64,000 bases of DNA from positions 104,271,006 through 104,335,005 of the forward strand of contig JAOWCC010000019.1 of the NCBI GenBank assembly GCA_030867875.1. Reading direction: 5' to 3'. Below the pieces are notes generated by a model, which had not been told where the DNA came from, searched no databases, and was given only the letters and a program-made list of their open reading frames with translations. Positions 20,656 to 32,175 of the stretch are shown here, piece by piece. Within the stretch, counting starts at the first letter, position 1. Each line of letters begins with the position of its first letter. The DNA comes from Actinernus sp. WN-2022. Its lineage: Eukaryota; Cnidaria; Anthozoa; Actiniaria; Actinernidae. The position numbers and the translations under genes are program-made.

Positions 20656-22019
20656 ATTACTCGGGCCAGGCCTTCGGCTGGCTCGAGTCAGAAATCGCAA
20701 GTTTTTATTTTTTGTGTCGAGATTTTGCGCCGTCAACCAATCAGATTTCGACTGGTCACGTGACACGTACGTTGAGCCAGCCATGTGACACGCGTGAACA
20801 GTGTGGACAACATTTTATGGCGACGAGTGGGAGTTTTGACTTAGCAAAACCTTTAATATCAGCTGTTTTTTGTGTAAACCAAAGGTTCCTTTAAGTGCAA
20901 TACCAAGATTTTTGTCTTTTCTAAAGCTGAGAGGTGTTTCACGGGCTTTGGACAGGAATTTATCACATATCCAGATCCACTCAAGGATCCTCTCGTGACA
21001 TAGATGGCTAAGATCTGATCAACACTAATACTGAAGTAAAAGGACTGAGACAACAGTTTGTAAATGTAAGTAGCTAAACTGAACATGATAACTTTTATAC
21101 CAATTGACTGTGGTTGTGTTGTTATTCATTGTTATTAACCTCTCGGAAAGTATAGTAGAAATGACCCGATTTCTCGCGATTTCTCAGTTCTCGATCTGAC
21201 AGGGTCCTTTTAAAATATTATATGCACATGTTTTTATAAATTCGGGAACGAAAAGGCGTGAACTCTACCCTGGGTACCAGAGGTTCTCACTTCGCAAAGC
21301 TTAGGCACGAAGCTTTTCCACCGAGGAACGACGCTTGCTCCTCGACATTTTGTCTTTGTCCTCGCTTCGCGTCACGCAGTTTTTTGTTTGCCGACGATTG
21401 ATACGAACGGGCTTCAAACTCCGGCTTTGTCTTCTGCTTATTTTTCTGGACCGCACAGAAGACCTTGAAATTACCGTTCAATAAATCTACCTTATTTATC
21501 CTAAATAAACTTTTGATTTTATATACCCTCGAAGAAGGAATTTATTTTACTTTCTTCACTTCGCCTTCTCTTTCCGTTAACAATAGGAAATGGACAATCT
21601 GAAATCTACAATCGGAAATCAACAATCGGAAATCTACAATCGGAAATCTACAATCGGAAATCTACAATGAACCTAAAATGTTTACCATCTCGTTTTTCTC
21701 GGCCAATGGAAATCGAGATACCGTGGTGCTGTAATCGTTTCGGCAGCAGAGGTAAGGAGTCGGGTTGAACTTCTCGAAACGAGCGATAGTATTGGCCTAC
21801 CCAACAATAGAAAACAGCCTAGTGTTACCCTCTTTAAATAGTTATTTTCCAAGTGGTTTACATGCATGAAATCAACACACAGTATTTTATTAAACATTAG
21901 GGACTACTAGTCAAAAACTAGCAGGGGAGATGCCAGTCAGCCTCACAAACTCTGTTAAAGTAAGCTAAATTATAGAGTTTTCAAAAAATTGCCATTCCTT
22001 CAGTTTTAAAGATATGAAC
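20656..22019. other. Interior of MULE-like foldback, left part
   Basis: No gene is recognised. 21264-21290 carries the CTACCCTGGGTACCAGAGG motif also seen near 35099 and 58449. 21525-21740 is shared with 59838-59985. Four copies of AATCGGAAATCWACA occur at 21600-21668. Confidence 0.5.
21525..21740 (+). repeat. Dispersed repeat shared with 59838-59985
   Basis: GAAGAAGGAATTTATTTTA, GCCGTTAACAATAG-type sequence, GACAATCTGAAATCTACAAT and TCTCGGCCAATGGAAATCGA occur in the same order at both loci. Confidence 0.7.
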
Positions 22020-22443
22020 CTAAAACTTGGGCTTTTTACTAATTTTGGCTTGCTCTTGTCCTGCAAAGGGCCTATTATCTGTAAAACTTTGTAATTAGAA
22101 GCTCCCGTAAGGGACCATGACCACCTTTGGGGGTTGAGAATTGGAAGAAGGTGGAAAATAGCATTTACAAACAGTTTTTTTTAATAACACTACCAATCTC
22201 ATTCAAGTGCCTTTAAGTATATGAATTAAGATTTGTTTGCCATGTAGTACAACCATGTGATTGCATTCCTGTAAAAGATCCATTCCATTATATGTAATTT
22301 ATCACGAGCATGAGTAGTGAATCAATTATCCAGTTCCCCTAGCACAAACCATGTTATGGCACAAATATATGCTAGAACTCCATGTATTATATATTAACCT
22401 ATTTCTAGGTGGCCCGAGTTAAGGCCACTCAGGGCCTCTTGTT
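22020..22443 (-). repeat. Dispersed repeat with GGCCCTGAGTGGCC end, copy
   Basis: On the minus strand it begins AGAGGCCCTGAGTGGCC and TTAACTCGGGCCACC, matching the + strand at 45650-45700. Its inner part matches 46780-47110 and, more loosely, 37480-37700. Confidence 0.75.
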
Positions 22444-22483
22444 TCTGATAAAAAAAAATGTTTCTGGACGAGAATCGCCTTTC

Positions 22484-22819
22484 CAATTGACCTATATCAC
22501 TATGACGTCATATCAAAACAATCTATTGTTTAAACGCTAAGGATCACGGTCGTGGGAGGGGGACAAAACATGGACAAAACAGCAACAACACAAAGGAAAT
22601 CGCTATCAAATGCATTTTGAAGAATGTAGAATAGCGCTAACAGCCACCAAATACGGTAAATATTGTGGGATAAACATTGATACAGCTGATATCTGGAAAC
22701 CAGACAATTCGAAGATAAATTTTCCTCAGCAGAGCAGATTTAGTTCACAATTCTATTGTTCAAGTCGATTCTGTCCCCCTCATAAACAAGCCGTGACGTC
22801 ATAATGATATAGGGTAATT
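22484..22819 (+). mobile_element. TGACGTCA-ended MITE, copy 1 (336 bp)
   Basis: The inverted ends CAATTGACCTATATCACTAT/GACGTCA and TGACGTCATAATGATATAGG/GTAATT bound this copy. Three other copies lie at 33207-33486, 48365-48700 and 60237-60555. This copy carries a 64-codon ORF with several amino-acid differences from the others. Confidence 0.85.
22610..22804 (+). other. 64-codon ORF carried by MITE copy 1
   Basis: Reads [20 protein letters not shown] at the start and [10 protein letters not shown] at the end; the stop codon lies in the TGACGTCATAA end repeat. It differs from the 48491 copy at only about six residues. No known domain was recognised. It has five cysteines and a His near the end, but no standard zinc-finger spacing. 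Confidence 0.35.
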
Positions 22820-23681
22820 AAACTCACTCTTTGTTGATGTTTCCACAGGGGCCCGGTCAATTTTATAATTTCCACTCACAGTTCAGTTTCGTTCGATTTT
22901 CTTGTTCTGTCATTCTTTTTCCGGTTCTATATAATTCTTCTTTGTCCTCCTAGTTTGTTCATGTCATTTCCTGTTCGATAAATTGTTTCGACAAATGTAT
23001 GGAAAACTGAAAACACGATTGCACGCTTCCAGCATGGATCTTAAAATGATGACCCATGCTTTCAGTCAGAAATCCGATTTTACGGAAATTATTTGGCATC
23101 GAATTCCTGTGAACTGGTCTTAGATATACAAAATACAGTTTGCAAAGTACAGTAAGCCCCAACAGTTAAGGTCTTAGGTTTCTAGGTCTTTATAGGTTTC
23201 TAGGTCTTTATAGGTTTCTAGGTCTTTATAGGTTTCTAGGTCTTAGGTTTCTAGGTGCTCAATTTACAGCCAACCGGAAACGCAAACCAATTTACATAAA
23301 TTACATAAACTTTAATTTGTAACAGAATTATTCACTTAATAAAACAGACGAGACGTAATAGCTCGTTAGATTTTTTATGGGCTTTTGAACAGCTTTTAAA
23401 ATCATTTTCTCAACTATAAATACTGTTACATGTATCCAAGTCAGACTTCAATTTCATCCAATCAGACTGAAGCATTGTTTTGGCTTCCCGCGCGTTGATC
23501 TGCTACCTGAGTATTTTCATCTTTTGTGGGAGCTCGCTCGAAAACGTATATCATGCTAGCAGAGGATTAGCAGAGCCTTATTTTCTTTGGTTTTCTAATC
23601 TCTCTCCAATGAGAGCGAAGAAAATAAGATATTCGTGTTACCGTCGTCAAGAAACAGTTTTTATTAATCAGAAATACTATG
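22820..23681. other. Interior of MULE-like foldback, right part
   Basis: No supported gene. It contains the internal TTTCTAGG array (23168-23262). Confidence 0.5.
23168..23262 (-). repeat. Internal TTTCTAGG/TCTT array
   Basis: A third array of TTTCTAGGTCTTTATAGG-type units lies inside the foldback element, in the same orientation as the right tip. It may be the remnant tip of another copy. Confidence 0.75.
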
Positions 23682-24503
23682 AAATATACAACTTAGTCTT
23701 GGCTCAAGCGTGGGAACAGTCTCTTTTGATTGGCCAGTGGCAAATGTACTGTCTGAAGGAGATTGTTCTGATGCATGCTCAATGTGACTGCAACACTAAT
23801 ATTTTCTTCGCACTCAGTGGGTAAGCCTACGTTGTACCCGAGAGATTGTAGACAACGTAAATTTTTGCACAAAAACAAGAAAAAAATACCAAAACAAAAA
23901 AGCAGTTGTATAAATATATCCCTTATTAGATGGTTTCTAGGTCTTTTACCGTAAGCTCATTTCTCCACCGAACTGAGTGGAATAAAAGCTAGCGACGGCA
24001 TCTTAGGGAAGTATTATCTAAGTCTAGTACAATATTTCGCCATACAAATAAGTCTTTCCTTATTATTACCAATGCTCCTGGTTATTTTGTTTACTCTGGT
24101 ACGCACAGCCCACCATTAAATTGTGATCATTCTTTCATTTATGCAAAGATGGATATTTCAGTGACAAAACGCAAGGCTTTCAAGAGATGAGTTCGTAATT
24201 TCAAAAATGTAAACACGAACAGACTAGTTAATGCCCTATAAATGGAACTCGGCGATTCACGAATTTCGCTTGCCAAACACTCGATTACCAAAACTAAAAA
24301 TAAAGTTTCTAGGTCTTAGGTTTCTAGGTCTTAGGTTTCTAGGTCTTAGGTTTCTAGGTCTTAGGTTTCTAGGTCTTAGGTCTTAGGTTTCTAGGTCTTA
24401 GGTTTCTAGGTCTTAGGTTTCTAGGTCTTAGGTCTTAGGTTTCTAGGTCTTAGGTTTCTAGGTCTTAGGTCTTAGGTCTTAGGTCTTAGGTTTCTAGACT
24501 ACC
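23682..24503 (-). repeat. Right arm of MULE-like foldback
   Basis: Reverse complement of the left arm, including the tip array at 24302-24497 with TCTTAGG and TTTCTAGG units in a different order. Confidence 0.88.
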
Positions 24504-24591
24504 CAAAACATACCACGTTTGGTTTGATACAGTTTGGACATCACCGGACTTTGTCAATGATCCAGAGTGTAGACTAGTGAACATTTCCCTC

Positions 24592-24816
24592 AGCCTTTCA
24601 CTCCTTTGATAAATCGTACAAACAAAACCAGCAGGCCTGGAGAGCAAACGTCGAAGAACGTCTCGGCAAAGCTCTCATGACGACTCCGACGCCATCTTCG
24701 GTTAGGCCACAGGCAGCCCAAGCTCCTCAGAGGAGCTCCGAAAAGGAAACCCCAGCTGAAATCAACTTAAAACCACCCAACAAGGAGAGAAACACGACAG
24801 AAGACATCACAGTGGC
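24592..24816 (+). CDS. Candidate internal exon, unidentified protein
   Basis: A stretch open in one frame lies between a plausible acceptor (ATTTCCCTCAG at 24591) and a strong donor (GCAAG|GTAAGT near 24816). It would encode about 74 residues: FHSFDKSYKQNQQAWRANVE, then Pro/Gln/Ala/Ser-rich sequence ending in TTEDITVAR. No family is recognised. A caution is that 24705-24727 is the inverted copy of 24910-24931 (GGGCTGCCTGTGG), so part of it may belong to a repeat. Confidence 0.3.
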
Positions 24817-25600
24817 AAGGTAAGTCATTTTATTCAAATATTTTACAGTATTTCTGGCTAGTAAACGGAGTTCGCTACGCTCCCATACAAACCCTTATAT
24901 TTACGTAACTTGAGCTTGGGCTGCCTGTGGTTAGGCGCGTAAAGACCCCTGGGAACGAAGTTGACCACATCCCACGGCTGTTTTTGGGACATTAGGTTGC
25001 AGTCCCTCGATTGCGCTGAAGCGCACGGTCAATGGTAACACCAGCACTGCTGTATGTTGAGTAGATGGAGATCCAGTGTTGTCATCTGATACTACAATCA
25101 TTGTAAACAAATCGTGGCATTAGGAATGTAATCTCCAAAAAACCTTGTTAAACACGAACCAGAAGTCACATGCAAAAAAATAGTTAGCTAAAATTTAACA
25201 ACAGATATACAAAGTACATGAATCAAAGCTAGTATCAATGTCTTACCTATTAATGGGAATTGCTCCGATCGTCTGTAAACACCACTTGTTCAATACATAA
25301 TTGCGGCCATTGTTGTTACTCTACGAAAGTCGATCTTCAAGTTCTAATTGTTAATTGGTTCGTGTTTGGCTCCAACTTTAGAAAAAAACATTACAAAGCC
25401 AAAGAAAATTGATTCGTTTCGCTATTGAGCAGGTTATTTTCAAAAGTTCAACGAAAAGGAAGTAAATTTTGCAATTTATGTAACGCAGGTAAAACAGCTA
25501 ACTTCGCCGCCATTTTCGTTGTCAAGGACTTGAACTTGCAAAAACTTGCATAGCAACAATATTTGACCGCGCGATGGCATGGAACCTAATGTCCCGCTCG
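24817..25600. other. Repeat-derived stretch before the hAT element
   Basis: It contains TTAGGCGCGTAAAGACCCCT (near 24933), which recurs at 51353. CACGGCTGTTT and GGGACATTAGGTT near 24963 are mirrored at 25578-25608 and continue across the hAT insertion, suggesting an older small element into which hAT jumped. Confidence 0.5.
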
Positions 25601-25768
25601 AAACAGCCCAGGCCTAGATACATTAATCCGGATTTTTTTAAGGATTTTTAGAGGAGAAAAAGATTTTTAGAAAACCAAAGATTTTTAGAAAATGTTAGGA
25701 TTTTTAGATTTTTTTGAGGTATTAAGCTAAAATTCCGAGGAAATACTGCCACTTTTCAACTTAATTGA

Positions 25769-26843
25769 TCGCCAGTGCCAATCTCACAAGTCACAAACCC
25801 CGTTTGCACTATTGAGTCACTTTCCTACAAATATTACCGGTCAGCGGTTAATCCCATATTCCCAGAATGCTTTGCTGCTTCACTGCAAGGCCTGGATACA
25901 TTGCTAGCTCAAAATGGCCGAAGCAATCGCCATTGCTACGCTAATGATCCAGACAGCGAGGCTTTAAACGAAGAAAGGAATGGAGAAGTTCAATCATTAT
26001 TAGATGTTTTAAGAGCTCCTAGAAGTAGTGATCTAGCCAGAAAAAGAAAAATAGCAACGAATCAAGGTGGAAATCGACGAGGCTCCAAAGGCGTGAAACA
26101 GACTGACTACGAGCCAAAGATCTCTGCAAAACAACGCGTTGAAGAGTTTGAAGGGGAAAACTTTCTGGTAAGAGGGAATGGCATCTATTGTGATGCTTGC
26201 AAGGAAGTATTGAGTGTAAAAAAGTCCAACCTGAACGCTCATGCAAAGAGCAAGAAACACGAACTTAACAAGGAAAAGTTGAAGTCACTCGGCAAGCGAG
26301 AAGAGGACATTGCCCAAGCACTGCACAACTATGACCAGGAACACCATCCTAAGGGCGAGACTCTACCTACATCAACAAGAGTATTCCGCATTAAAGTTGT
26401 ACAGGCTTTTCTAAAAAGTAGCACACCTCTGAATCGCCTTGAGTTTTTTAGAGAAATATTCGAAGAAGCAGGAATGAGTCTCTCATCATCCTCGAATATG
26501 CGGCAGCTAATCCCCTTTGTACTAGAAGAAGAATACAAGTGCTTGGAAAGAGAGATAAAGGGAAAAGATATCAGCATAATCTTTGACGGCACGACCAGAG
26601 ATGGCGAGGCACTGGTGGTCCTTGTGAGATTTGTCAATGATTGGGAAGTGCAACCAGGCTTGTTCGTTTCCAGCTCACCCAGAATTCCGTTAATGGAGAT
26701 GAGCTGGCACGAATCATCATCGAGGTGCTGCACAGGAAACTAGATGTCTTCCAGAGTCAACTGCTCGCTGCAATGCGAGATAGAGCTCCTGTGAACACCA
26801 AGGCCCTCAGGACAGTGTCCATTTTATACCCAAGCATGCTTCA
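25769..26843 (+). pseudogene. hAT transposase, N-terminal part
   Basis: Open from 25769 with no convincing ATG at the 5' side, so the start is unresolved. Around residues 138-162 there is a C2H2/U1-like finger, CDACKEV...HAKSKKH, with spacing C-x2-C-x13-H-x5-H, suited to binding the element's ends. IIFDGTTRDGEALVVLVRF near residue 270 carries the first catalytic aspartate. A frame change near 26680 moves coding to the frame open from 26641, where MRDRAPVNTKAL holds the second acidic position and ILYPSML the next strand. It is cut at about 26843 by the insertion. Confidence 0.85.
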
Positions 26844-29151
26844 TCGGGTAGAATCCCATTGTTTTAGGCGACATTTACTCGCGTCCGTGAGATATGAATA
26901 ATTATGATATGCCTTATTAGATATTCAGCAAAGCGCTTGTGATTGGCTGCTAGGGAATCCTTCTGGGAATATCTCATTCCCATACTTGCTCTTGGGCCTG
27001 TCAATCACTGTCATCTATCTTGTCATGGGACTAACTGAAATCCCAAAGCTCTTTAAGAGATTTCAATAGACCTTGGGTAAATAGGTAAACTCGGTTAAAG
27101 TAAAAGATCACCGCAAAATCAGTTTGCCGTAGCTACTTGGGTTATAAGTTTTATCGCGCGAAGAGTTCCAAACCTATTTCGTTTGCGTTCGAGGTTTGAC
27201 TCATGTCAAAATTAAAATGGAGTATAATGTCTCTATTTAGAGCTTATTCGAAAAGCCTAAGTCAAATTCAGCAATCTTTCTTTTAGTGCCATATTTGTGA
27301 AACTAGTTAAATAAAAGTGAACCTCGGCATTGTTCGCACGAGCTATCCAAGCGAAAGATTTCAAACTCCATACAAGCTATAAAAGTTTTTTTAACTCTTG
27401 ACCAAAGCGCTTTCTTAAACACGAAAAGTCATGATCACTCACTTTGAGAGCGCATCATAAAACTGCGTGGAAACAGTTCTGTAATTTTGTAGCTTTAAAG
27501 TCAAAATACGAGTTGGTTCAGATCACAGCACTTTACTAAACATAAAATAACGATCATATTCAGAAGTTCGCATCACTGACCTAAAGGTTTAGAAACAGAT
27601 GTATGTACTTTTGTAGCTTTAAAATAAGATATAATTGAAGCTTATCTGACCACTTAGAAGTCTAGATATCAGTAAAAGAATCGCAACTCGAGTTCAATCA
27701 GTAAAGCCGAAAATAATTTCTCGGAACAGTTCGCTTCTAGGCCACACATAATCGTGGGAAAGGTCTCGTTTTAAAGCTTAAGACATAAACAATCCGTCTG
27801 TTTAATCGCTTGTGATGCGCTCTTGATTTCTGAACTTGTTTTCTTCGTTGAAGTTTTGTCATTTCACAAAGCGCGTTGGTTTTATACCAAAGGCAAAGTG
27901 CCGCTTAACTATAATACTGATCAGAAGCTAGTTCTAACACATGGATACTTTTCGATGATTGCGCGATAAAAACGAATCCGGGATTGGAAGTGGGAACGTG
28001 AATTCCGATATAGTTTTCTAGTGTTTAACGGTGTATCCCAGATTTGTGTAGTCTCGAGCTTTCTAACGAATTTTAAGAATTGGTGAAGGCAAGCAAAAAT
28101 CTATAACTCAGCGCGATAAATACAAAATTCGGGCCGAAATTTCTTGTCAAAATCGTTTCATAAGTGCCCGGTATTTTCTTCTAGTGAAAACGCTTACCGA
28201 ATCCAGGATTGTTATTTTTCAAGAATCGGGATGATTTCGAGTTTTCCTGAAGAAAGTATAGTTTGTATTCTGTAGGATTCACTACGCTACAAACCGCGTA
28301 AGACAAATAACGCTGGTGTAGAAAGAGTAATAAATAAAAAGTCCGTGATCGGTGAAAATATTTTCCTTTTTATATCAGATTGTAATTCTAATTACAACGC
28401 TAACAGTGATATAGAGAATAAAGTTCGAATGCAAAGTTTCTCTTGATGCGTCTTTACTTTTTGATGTAGTTCTTTGGCATTTGTTATTGCAGTTTTGTCA
28501 AATTCAAAAGCCAGGCGCTTACCGCTGATATGATTATCCAACTCGATTGACTAATTAGCTTTCCACTGCCGCCCCTTTGTTTCGGTCTCTTCTATTTTAA
28601 CCCAGGAGGCGGAGCTTATTATAGCTTGCCGGTCTCCCGGGAGTTTTGAAAGGTCGATTAATATGCAAGCATTAAGGACAATTTCACTGCTAGAAATACT
28701 TTTAAACTTTAATGGCAGAAATATTTAACGGATTTCGATAAAAGAACGCTCGATAACAGATAAGTTATAAAATAATATTTTCCCGTTTTTACAATTTTTA
28801 ATGATATTAGACTTCGTGAGAAAATAAGTCCTGAATAGCAAATGAGAACGCTTTCAATACGTTTTCGACCTGAAATAACCCAAACTTCAGCCTTTATTTA
28901 ATGGCAGCAGATTCCACTTAATCTACCCCCAAATTAGTGGAAATTGCAGCGTAACATCCCTACTTTAAAATCCCGTGTTTACATTTTTGTGGATATCAGT
29001 TTTTAAACCCCAAAATTGGCAATATTTTCAGGGCATAGACCAGTTTGAGGCAGTTTTCTTTGTTATTTGGCATGTGCGCTGGAGCAGAAATTTAAATCCA
29101 GCGCGCTTGATCGTGTCACGTGACTAAGTAATGTCGCCTGATTCTGCCCGA
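26844..29151. mobile_element. 2.3 kb insertion inside the hAT transposase
   Basis: The transposase reading ILYPSML stops at 26843 and GCISHFLDRVG resumes at about 29158. The insertion's ends are inverted: CGGGTAGAATC...AGGCGACATTTA on the left against TAATGTCGCCTGATTCTGCC on the right. The interior is AT-rich with no supported gene. It is either a non-autonomous DNA element or, less likely, a large intron. The target duplication could not be fixed. Confidence 0.65.
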
Positions 29152-30151
29152 TGTGATGTTGGCTGTATCTCCCACTTCCTAGACCGAGTGGGTGTGAAGT
29201 CAGTCACTCCAGCTTTGACACCATTCATGTCATCGTGGAATATTATCTTCACGACAAGTATGAAGGGAAGGAGAGTGTGGCAGAACCTAACCGGGAAATT
29301 CATGCCGCGCTACAACTCGACTCGATGGTGGAGTCTTTGGGAATGTGCGAAGGTTGTATTCGAGGAGTGGGCGCACATCCCTGCATTTCTTTCCCATGAC
29401 GAGGAGTTTGCAAAAGCATCCCGACAGAAGCTATCTGAAGCACTGCGCCAAAATCCAGTTAAGATGAGGGTTGAGTTTGCTGCTCTTGTGGAGCTTGAAA
29501 GGTTCGTTCAAGCGACCTATACCCTAGAGGGAGACGGTGCTCTAGTTTTAATTGCATTCGAGAAGCTGGAGGAGCTAGGTGCGTTTATTCACGTACAGAA
29601 CTTCCCTACTATCACAAACACTCTTCAAGAGATATTTCCCCTGAATGTGGCTGACCAAAGGAGATGGTACCAGTATGCCGTGGGAGAGTGCCTTGTGCCA
29701 GCCTTTGCATACTACTCCCAGACGTTGGTGAATGATCCGGTGGTGGCAAGATCCGTCCGGGTCTTCAAGGCAGCACGTCTATTGAACCCTAAGTATGTGA
29801 AGGTGTCTCGACCTAACGCTGCAGATATCGATCAGCTAGGCGAAATACCGTTCGTAGACAACAACCAGATCCAGTCGTTAAGGAGAGAGCTTCCAATGTA
29901 TCTTGTCAAGGCCGCAGACATTCCCGATGATTTTTGACCCTCTGGTAGAGATGTGGCCATGGTGGAAGGTACAAGATCAAGAGCTCCTGGCATGGTCTGC
30001 TGCAGTCCAACGAATCGTTCTCATACAGCCATCATCCGCCGCTGCCGAGAGAGTCTTTTCCCTGCTGGCCACGATGTTTGGCGATCAACAGCACGATGCA
30101 CTAGAAGACTACATCGAGGCGGCCTTGATGCTCAGGGTTAATAATCGTTAA
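29152..30151 (+). pseudogene. hAT transposase, C-terminal part
   Basis: Resumes with DVGCISHFLDRVG and runs through RYNSTRWWSLWE, the conserved hAT Trp/Arg region, to about 29937. A single-base frame change in a T run (GATGATTTTTGA, near 29930) moves coding to the frame ending at 30151. That frame contains QPSSAAAERVFSLLATMFG and ALEDYIEAALMLRVN, the hAT C-terminal dimerisation domain. The pieces are well preserved, so inactivation looks recent or partly artefactual. Confidence 0.85.
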
Positions 30152-30716
30152 CTTTTGGGACGGTGCCGTGAACCAATTTACAGTTGTAACATCAATATTA
30201 TTTGCTTGATACATATTTGTTTGAGTTTTCTCTGGCGAGCTATTTACAGATTTGTCCTTCCATAAGCCACACGAAACGTCACACAGGGTACGGTAGTATA
30301 GTACGGACACATTGGATTGGACACAAGTTAAGTTAGGTGTCACACTGTCACATCAGTAACCAGTTATTTCAGAAGTTAGTTTGTAAAAAATGTAACGAAG
30401 CTTGTCACTTACACGTGAATGCGAGAATCGTGTAACGGTAATCGGGTAATGTTATTTCTTTCGATGACAAAATTAATGATAAATTGTGCATTTATACAAA
30501 TAGAATAAAGAAACACAATATATATAACAAATTGTTTAATTTTTAAGGATAAATCGTGATTCTTAGACATTTATAGAGAATATCCGGAAATTTTTTTAGC
30601 CATTTTTCGGGATTAATCGAGATTTTTAGGGGGAAAATCGGGATTTTTAGACATTTTTGGGGGAATATACGGAAAGATTTTTAGACCATTTTTCGGGATT
30701 AATGTATCTAGGCCTA
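30152..30716. other. 3' part of hAT element
   Basis: Non-coding. The last 170 bp repeat GGGATTTTTAGACATTTTT-like motifs, matching the left sub-terminal region and probably binding transposase. Confidence 0.55.
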
Positions 30717-30724
30717 AAACAGCC

Positions 30725-31383
30725 GTGATCCCACACCGCGGCAAAACGGTATGCTCCGCTGGCCAAAAGAACGAAGGCTCTGCTATCAAATACAAATTAC
30801 CGAGGTTTCAACTTTTTTAGTAAATAATTTTATAACTTAGTAAACTCACAGTGAATTACAAATTAAGAAAACTTCAACCTGTTAAAGTCTTAGGCTTAGC
30901 TTTTAAGTAGTTTTCTTATTTTTTGACAAAACAGTTCACAAATGGATGCTTTTAAGCAGAAATTTTAAAATCACGGGTATGTGCCTGTTGTTTCATTTCA
31001 GTTTTCGCGGGAAACTGGGGGCGGCCGCGCGCCGACAAGAAATAGCAAATACGCATGCGCGTAACGTTTTGCCGCGGTGTGCCGTGATCCACGCATGAAA
31101 ATTTCTCGATGTGTTTCGCCTGTAAACGCACAGGGAGCCCAATGCAAGCAGATTAGTATGCGTTCTCCTTCGTCGAACGCAATTATCTCGGCCGGGGAAC
31201 TGGTAACCACACGTACACGATGTGAGCGGCCATTTTGGTGAATGCCAGCATGGCTTCTGTTTTGTTTCGCGATCGGTTAGTTACTTGCCTTATTTTCCGA
31301 CAATCCAATGCAATGATGTTTCAAAGGTTCGCAAGTACAATTGAGCAAAGCCTGAGGAAAGTGTGTAGTACATCTGGAGGACC
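30725..31383. other. Repeat-derived intergenic stretch
   Basis: CACACCGCGGCAAAACG (30732) is mirrored by CGTTTTGCCGCGGTGTG (31065), suggesting a roughly 350-bp element. 31131-31195 is the minus-strand copy of the IIAFDEGERILI block seen at 18350. Confidence 0.5.
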
Positions 31384-31944
31384 TTGAACATTCAACTCGG
31401 CCATAATTTTTTATTTATACTGAACCCATCAAGATCTACAAGAAGCACTACTGGTTCAGACTACAAGCTTAACCCATGCAAAACATCTACTTATAGGGAT
31501 TCTTTCTTTAATCGCATAGTTATTCTATGGAACTCGCTGCCTTTAAATATTAAGTCCTGTAGTTCAATTTCGTCTTTCAAAACATTGCTACGAGCTCACT
31601 ATCTTGCGCTTTTGCTTTCCACTTTTGACCCTGATCGCATTAGAACCTATAAAACTATCTGTTCTAAATGCCGATCTACTAACACATCTACTATTTGTTG
31701 CCGCTAACTTTTTTCTGCGCTTATTTACTTGTACTTGGCCGGCCGACCAAATGTACAAATGTACACTATTATTATATATTTTTTTGCATCATATATTTTA
31801 CATTTCATGCTTAATACATTATTCATAGTTCTATCTGTAATGTATTGTCAGTGTATTCGTATTTGTCTCAGGCTGAGCTCGTTTGGACCTAGAGTCTGTT
31901 TCTCAGCCTGAGTTAAGCTATTAAATAAAAAAAAAAAAAAAAAA
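31384..31944 (+). pseudogene. LINE 3' fragment with poly(A) tail
   Basis: Reads SRSTRSTTGSDYKLN, then FFNRIVILWNSLPLNIKS and FKTLLRAHY, the LINE C-terminal tail. A 3' UTR and an A-run of about 20 bases at 31925-31944 follow. Severely 5'-truncated. Confidence 0.8.
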
Positions 31945-31984
31945 CCGAGACCGAGTCAGTAGGGCTTCACCTCTCAAGAGATCG

Positions 31985-32175
31985 TCTGTGATTGGTCGCT
32001 TTTATTTTGAGGCTGCAACTGTCGTAACCAATGGCGGTTGTGCTATTTGACCACGTGTTCACAATGACGTCAATTTATTTTCTTGTTCCCTCGTGTGATC
32101 GTGAATCGTTCGTTCATTCTCGATTATTTGCAGTTGTCTTTAGTTTGTTCTTAACATTGTCGAGTCCTCAGTTCA
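31985..32175 (+). promoter_or_regulatory. Promoter-like region of the zinc-ribbon gene
   Basis: Within 190 bp upstream of the start codon lie ATTGG (31991), CCAAT (32028-32032), an E-box CACGTG (32052-32057) and a full CRE TGACGTCA (32065-32072). These spaced motifs look like a TATA-less promoter; activity is inferred. Confidence 0.45.

Larger units (their letters stand above)
19796..24503. mobile_element. 4.7 kb foldback element, 10-bp TSD, long arms (MULE-like)
   Basis: Both ends read GGTAGTCTAGAAACC inward. CAAAACATAC flanks the element on both sides (19786-19795 and 24504-24513). Arms of about 860 bp (19796-20655) and 822 bp (23682-24503) are near-identical reverse complements. Long terminal inverted repeats with a 9-10 bp target duplication are typical of Mutator-like elements, so that is the best guess. 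No transposase is seen inside; the interior (20656-23681) carries other repeat families. Confidence 0.88.
25609..30716 (+). mobile_element. hAT DNA transposon with 8-bp TSD, interrupted
   Basis: The left end CAGGCCTAGATACATTAATC and right end (reverse complement TAGGCCTAGATACATTAATC) are terminal inverted repeats differing at the first base. Both sides are flanked by AAACAGCC (25601-25608 and 30717-30724), the 8-bp duplication expected of hAT elements. The sub-ends are rich in GATTTTTAGA motifs on both sides. The transposase is present but in pieces, split by a 2.3 kb insertion. Confidence 0.92.
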
